A program made the translations under genes and the position numbers. Below are positions 21,210-26,088 of a stretch of 26,088 nucleotides of DNA, piece after piece. The notes below the pieces were generated by a model. It did no database searches, had not been told where the DNA came from, and saw only the letters and a list, made by a program, of their open reading frames with translations. Numbering within the stretch: the first letter of the stretch is position 1; each line of letters starts with the position of its first letter. The DNA is from an uncultured Gluconobacter sp. (GTDB lineage: Bacteria; Pseudomonadota; Alphaproteobacteria; Acetobacterales; Acetobacteraceae): contig CALFLO010000125.1 in assembly GCA_937880175.1 (NCBI GenBank), forward strand, positions 1 through 26,088. The letters are read 5' to 3'.

Positions 21210-21257
21210 ACGCAAACCCCGACCCCGATAATGGGTGGGTGTGGGGGTGATTTGCGT
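21210..21257. repeat. Long inverted repeat with C-rich and G-rich arms
   Basis: ACGCAAA (21210-21216) and TTTGCGT (21251-21257) are perfect inverted copies. Between them the left arm continues CCCCGACCCC and the right arm GGGTGGGTGTGGGGG, so the pairing can extend inward with small bulges around a loop near GATAAT. It sits about 10 bases upstream of the candidate -35 of the atp operon. Confidence 0.55.
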
Positions 21258-21267
21258 ATCCTCTCGG

Positions 21268-21297
21268 TTGCGCAGGGGCGGGACAGCGTGCTAGAGG
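21268..21297 (+). promoter_or_regulatory. Candidate promoter of the atpHAGDC operon
   Basis: TTGCGC (21268-21273), an 18-base spacer and TAGAGG (21292-21297). The -10 resembles the TAGAAC of the tRNA-Thr promoter. If used, the leader before the atpH GTG would be about 135 bases and contain the hairpins at 21377-21412. Confidence 0.37.
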
Positions 21298-21376
21298 CGG
21301 CGCCAAGTGGAGGACCGGGTTTCAGACGAATCCTGCGCAGGAACGTGTATGCCCGGTCCGGACAGTTTTGATGCAA

Positions 21377-21412
21377 GGAGCCGGATAAGCCGGCTCCGGC
21401 CGCAGTCTGCGG
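21377..21412 (+). promoter_or_regulatory. Two tandem hairpins in the atp leader
   Basis: GGAGCCGG (21377-21384), loop ATAAG, CCGGCTCC (21390-21397) is a perfect 8-bp stem. CCGCAG-T-CTGCGG (21400-21412) follows after two bases. They end 26 bases before the preferred atpH start. No T tract follows, so a role in mRNA stability or translation is likelier than termination. Confidence 0.45.
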
Positions 21413-21438
21413 CGGATTTAGTGAGACGGAACACGCGT

Positions 21439-22010
21439 GTGACGGTGACACAGGTGCCGCAGGTTGGACACACAGGGGGCTTGGCCCAGCGCTATGCCCG
21501 TGCGCTTTATGACCTCGCTTCGGAGCAGGGAAATCTTTCCGATGTTCTGGGTGAAGTAAAGGCGCTGCGTGCCGCCATTGCGGAAAGCGACGACCTGCGG
21601 AAATTCCTGGCTGACGCCCGGATGGATATCCGCCAGGGCCGGACGGTTTCGAATGTGCTGATGTCCAAGCTCGGTTTTGGAGACGCTCTGCGCCGCTTCG
21701 TCGGTGTCATTGCCGATAACCGTCGTCTGCCCGATCTTGCATCCATTCTGGACGGTGTTCTGGCGCTTGATGCCGCCCTTCGTGGTGAAGTCGTCGCTGA
21801 AGTCCGCTCCGCACAGCCTCTGACAGACACGCAGCGCACCCAGCTTCAGGCCCGTCTGGCCGAAGCCGGTTACAGTCGCGTGTCCATGACCGAACGTACG
21901 GACGCCGCCCTGCTTGGTGGCATGACCGTACGGATCGGTTCCACACTGTTTGATACTTCGATCGCCGGGCGCCTGACCCGCCTGCAGAACGCCATGAAGG
22001 GAGCCGCGTG

Positions 22011-22011
<1 letters not shown>
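21439..22011 (+). CDS. atpH: F1 ATP synthase delta subunit
   Basis: 190 residues from GTG 21439. The family N-terminus GLAQRYARALYDLASEQGNL and C-terminal region GGMTVRIGSTLFDTSIAGRLTRLQNAM are clear. Delta joins the F1 head to the peripheral stalk (F0 b subunits). The start is uncertain: GTG 21439 gives near-typical family length but has a poor Shine-Dalgarno. GTG 21421 and ATG 21349 (with AGGA nearby) are alternatives that would add 6 or 30 residues. The stop overlaps the atpA start by 1 base (TGATG). It opens the operon, with no F0 gene upstream. Confidence 0.93.
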
Positions 22012-23546
<1,535 letters not shown>

Positions 23547-23555
23547 GGATAGCCC

Positions 23556-24446
23556 ATGGCTTCGCTGAAGGAACTGCGTGGACGGATCACGGGCGTCAAA
23601 TCGACGCGCAAGATTACGAACGCGATGAAAATGGTCGCAGCGTCAAAGCTGCGGCGCGCCCAGATGCAGGCCGAAGCGGCCCGCCCCTATGCTGACGCCA
23701 TGCGTCGCATGATGGCGGAGCTGGCGACGGCGACCCGTGGTGAGGACGCAGCCAGTCTGCCGCGTCTTCTGGCGGGAACGGGCAAGGACCAGACCCATCT
23801 CGTGGTGGTGCTGACCTCTGACCGTGGCCTTGCTGGCGGTTTCAACGCCAACATCGTCCGCAGTGCCCGTCAGCTGGTCGATATGCTTGTCTCCGAGGGC
23901 AAGACGGTTCGCATCCTGCCGGTTGGCCGCAAGGGAGCGGACATTCTTGTACGTTACTATCCGGGGATGATCACCGATCGTCTGTCAGGCAGTGACGGCA
24001 AGGATGTGGGTTTCGACAAGGCGACCGATATCGGAAGCCGGATCGCGGCCATGCTGGATGCGGGCGAGATCGACCGCTGCACGCTGGTCTATAACCGCTT
24101 CCTCAACGCCATGACGCAGGTCCCGGTGCAGGCGCCTCTGGTTCCGCTCTCGGTTCCCGAGAACGACAATGCCGCACCTGATGCTGACACGGCGCAGTAC
24201 GAATTCGAGCCCGATGAGGCAACACTCCTGACGCAGCTTCTGCCGCGAAACCTGCAGGTCCAGATTTTCTCGGCCATGCTGGAAAGCGCTGCAGGAGAGC
24301 AGGGTGCGCGGATGACCGCGATGGACAATGCCAGCCGCAACGCCAGCAAGGCCATCGATCGTCTGTCGCAGAAGTACAACCGCACGCGTCAGGCCAACAT
24401 CACCAACGATCTGATCGAAATCATCTCCGGCGCAGAAGCCGTTTGA
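23556..24446 (+). CDS. atpG: F1 ATP synthase gamma subunit
   Basis: 296 residues, the central rotor shaft. The N-terminal helix motif LKELRGRITGVKSTRKITNA and the C-terminal QKYNRTRQANITNDLIEIIS are family hallmarks. LTSDRGLAGGFNANIV marks the Rossmann-like middle domain. ATG follows the atpA stop by 9 bases with GAGGA upstream. Confidence 0.98.
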   Translation: MASLKELRGRITGVKSTRKITNAMKMVAASKLRRAQMQAEAARPYADAMRRMMAELATATRGEDAASLPRLLAGTGKDQTHLVVVLTSDRGLAGGFNANIVRSARQLVDMLVSEGKTVRILPVGRKGADILVRYYPGMITDRLSGSDGKDVGFDKATDIGSRIAAMLDAGEIDRCTLVYNRFLNAMTQVPVQAPLVPLSVPENDNAAPDADTAQYEFEPDEATLLTQLLPRNLQVQIFSAMLESAAGEQGARMTAMDNASRNASKAIDRLSQKYNRTRQANITNDLIEIISGAEAV

Positions 24447-24468
24447 GATCACGCAGGAGACGAATTTG

Positions 24469-25932
<1,464 letters not shown>

Positions 25933-25936
25933 TCCG

Positions 25937-26088
25937 ATGCCGCTTCGCATCGAGATCGTCAGCCCGGAAAAGCGCCTTGTCGAACGTGAAGTCGACATGG
26001 CCGTGGTCCCGGGCATGGAAGGCGATATTGCAGCCATGCCGGACCGCGCACCGCTGATGCTTCAGCTGCGGGGCGGCGTTGTGGCCCT
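25937..26088 (+). CDS. atpC: F1 ATP synthase epsilon subunit, N-terminal part (cut by window end)
   Basis: Begins 4 bases after the atpD stop, with AGGAGG (25922-25927) lying inside the end of atpD. The 50 visible residues (LRIEIVSPEKRLVEREVDMA, then VVPGMEGDIAAMPDRAPLM) are the N-terminal beta-sandwich of epsilon, which couples gamma to the c-ring. The rest lies outside. Confidence 0.96.
   Translation, partial: MPLRIEIVSPEKRLVEREVDMAVVPGMEGDIAAMPDRAPLMLQLRGGVVA

Larger units (their letters stand above)
21099..21438. other. 340-base divergent control region upstream of the F1 ATP synthase operon
   Basis: No gene is supported here. It contains GGGAG-N6-CTCCC near 21148-21163, the long C/G-rich dyad at 21210-21257, a candidate promoter at 21268-21297, the palindrome CCTGCGCAGG (21332-21341) and two tandem hairpins at 21377-21412. 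The atpH frame is open from 21307, with a tempting ATG at 21349 that has AGGA nearby, so part of this could be coding if atpH is longer than the family norm. Confidence 0.5.

Noticed and set aside
21233..21247. G-quadruplex in the G-rich arm upstream of atpH
   Set aside because: Only three separate runs of three or more G are present, so a canonical intramolecular quadruplex is not supported; pairing with the C-rich arm is simpler.

Overview
The window reads as ordinary chromosome of a GC-rich alphaproteobacterium, most likely an acetic acid bacterium (Acetobacteraceae, Gluconobacter-like). The grounds are the separate F1 operon atpH-atpA-atpG-atpD-atpC with no F0 genes beside it, the tRNA-Trp-secE-nusG order, the tonB-exbB-exbD-exbD block and the general protein style. 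The genus is inference. No phage, insertion sequence, CRISPR array or plasmid function is visible.

Layout. 1-3867 (+): the 3' end of tonB, exbB, two exbD genes and a secreted TPR protein, closed by a bidirectional terminator. 3924-4670 (-): a lone flgH. 4975-5889 (+): a nucleotide-sugar reductase of the SDR family. 5975-15093: an accessory nitrogen-metabolism cluster. 15173-15248: tRNA-Thr(CGT). 15493-19277 (+): pqiA-pqiB-pqiC, closed by a second bidirectional terminator. 19356-20289 (-): tRNA-Trp-secE-nusG. 20459-20532 (+): tRNA-Gly(TCC). 20562-21098 (-): an uncharacterised secreted, probably cupin-like protein. 21439 to the end (+): the F1 ATP synthase operon behind a structured leader, with atpC cut by the window edge.

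The most interesting part is 5975-15093. It holds homologues of five proteins of the Klebsiella hpx purine/ureide pathway: a small HpxX/AtzG-like protein, an HpxY/AtzE-like amidase, a gamma-glutamyltransferase-fold protein like the oxamate amidohydrolase HpxW, an allantoate amidohydrolase (HpxK) and a ureidoglycine-glyoxylate aminotransferase (HpxJ/PucG). With them are a DctA-type carboxylate transporter, a LysR regulator and a glyoxylate/hydroxypyruvate reductase. Uricase, allantoinase and an oxamate carbamoyltransferase are not in the window. The set could take imported allantoate through ureidoglycine and oxalurate to oxamate, oxalate and ammonia, with the HpxX/HpxY-like pair possibly handling oxalurate. 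That last step is a hypothesis.

Smaller-scale structure is also notable. An intrinsic terminator for the amidase transcript is written inside the convergent transporter gene. Two genes (ghrA and pqiA) have Shine-Dalgarno sequences inside perfect inverted repeats. The tRNA-Thr flanks can pair over 9 bp including the CCA. A strong hairpin separates tonB from exbB, and several dyads precede the F1 operon.
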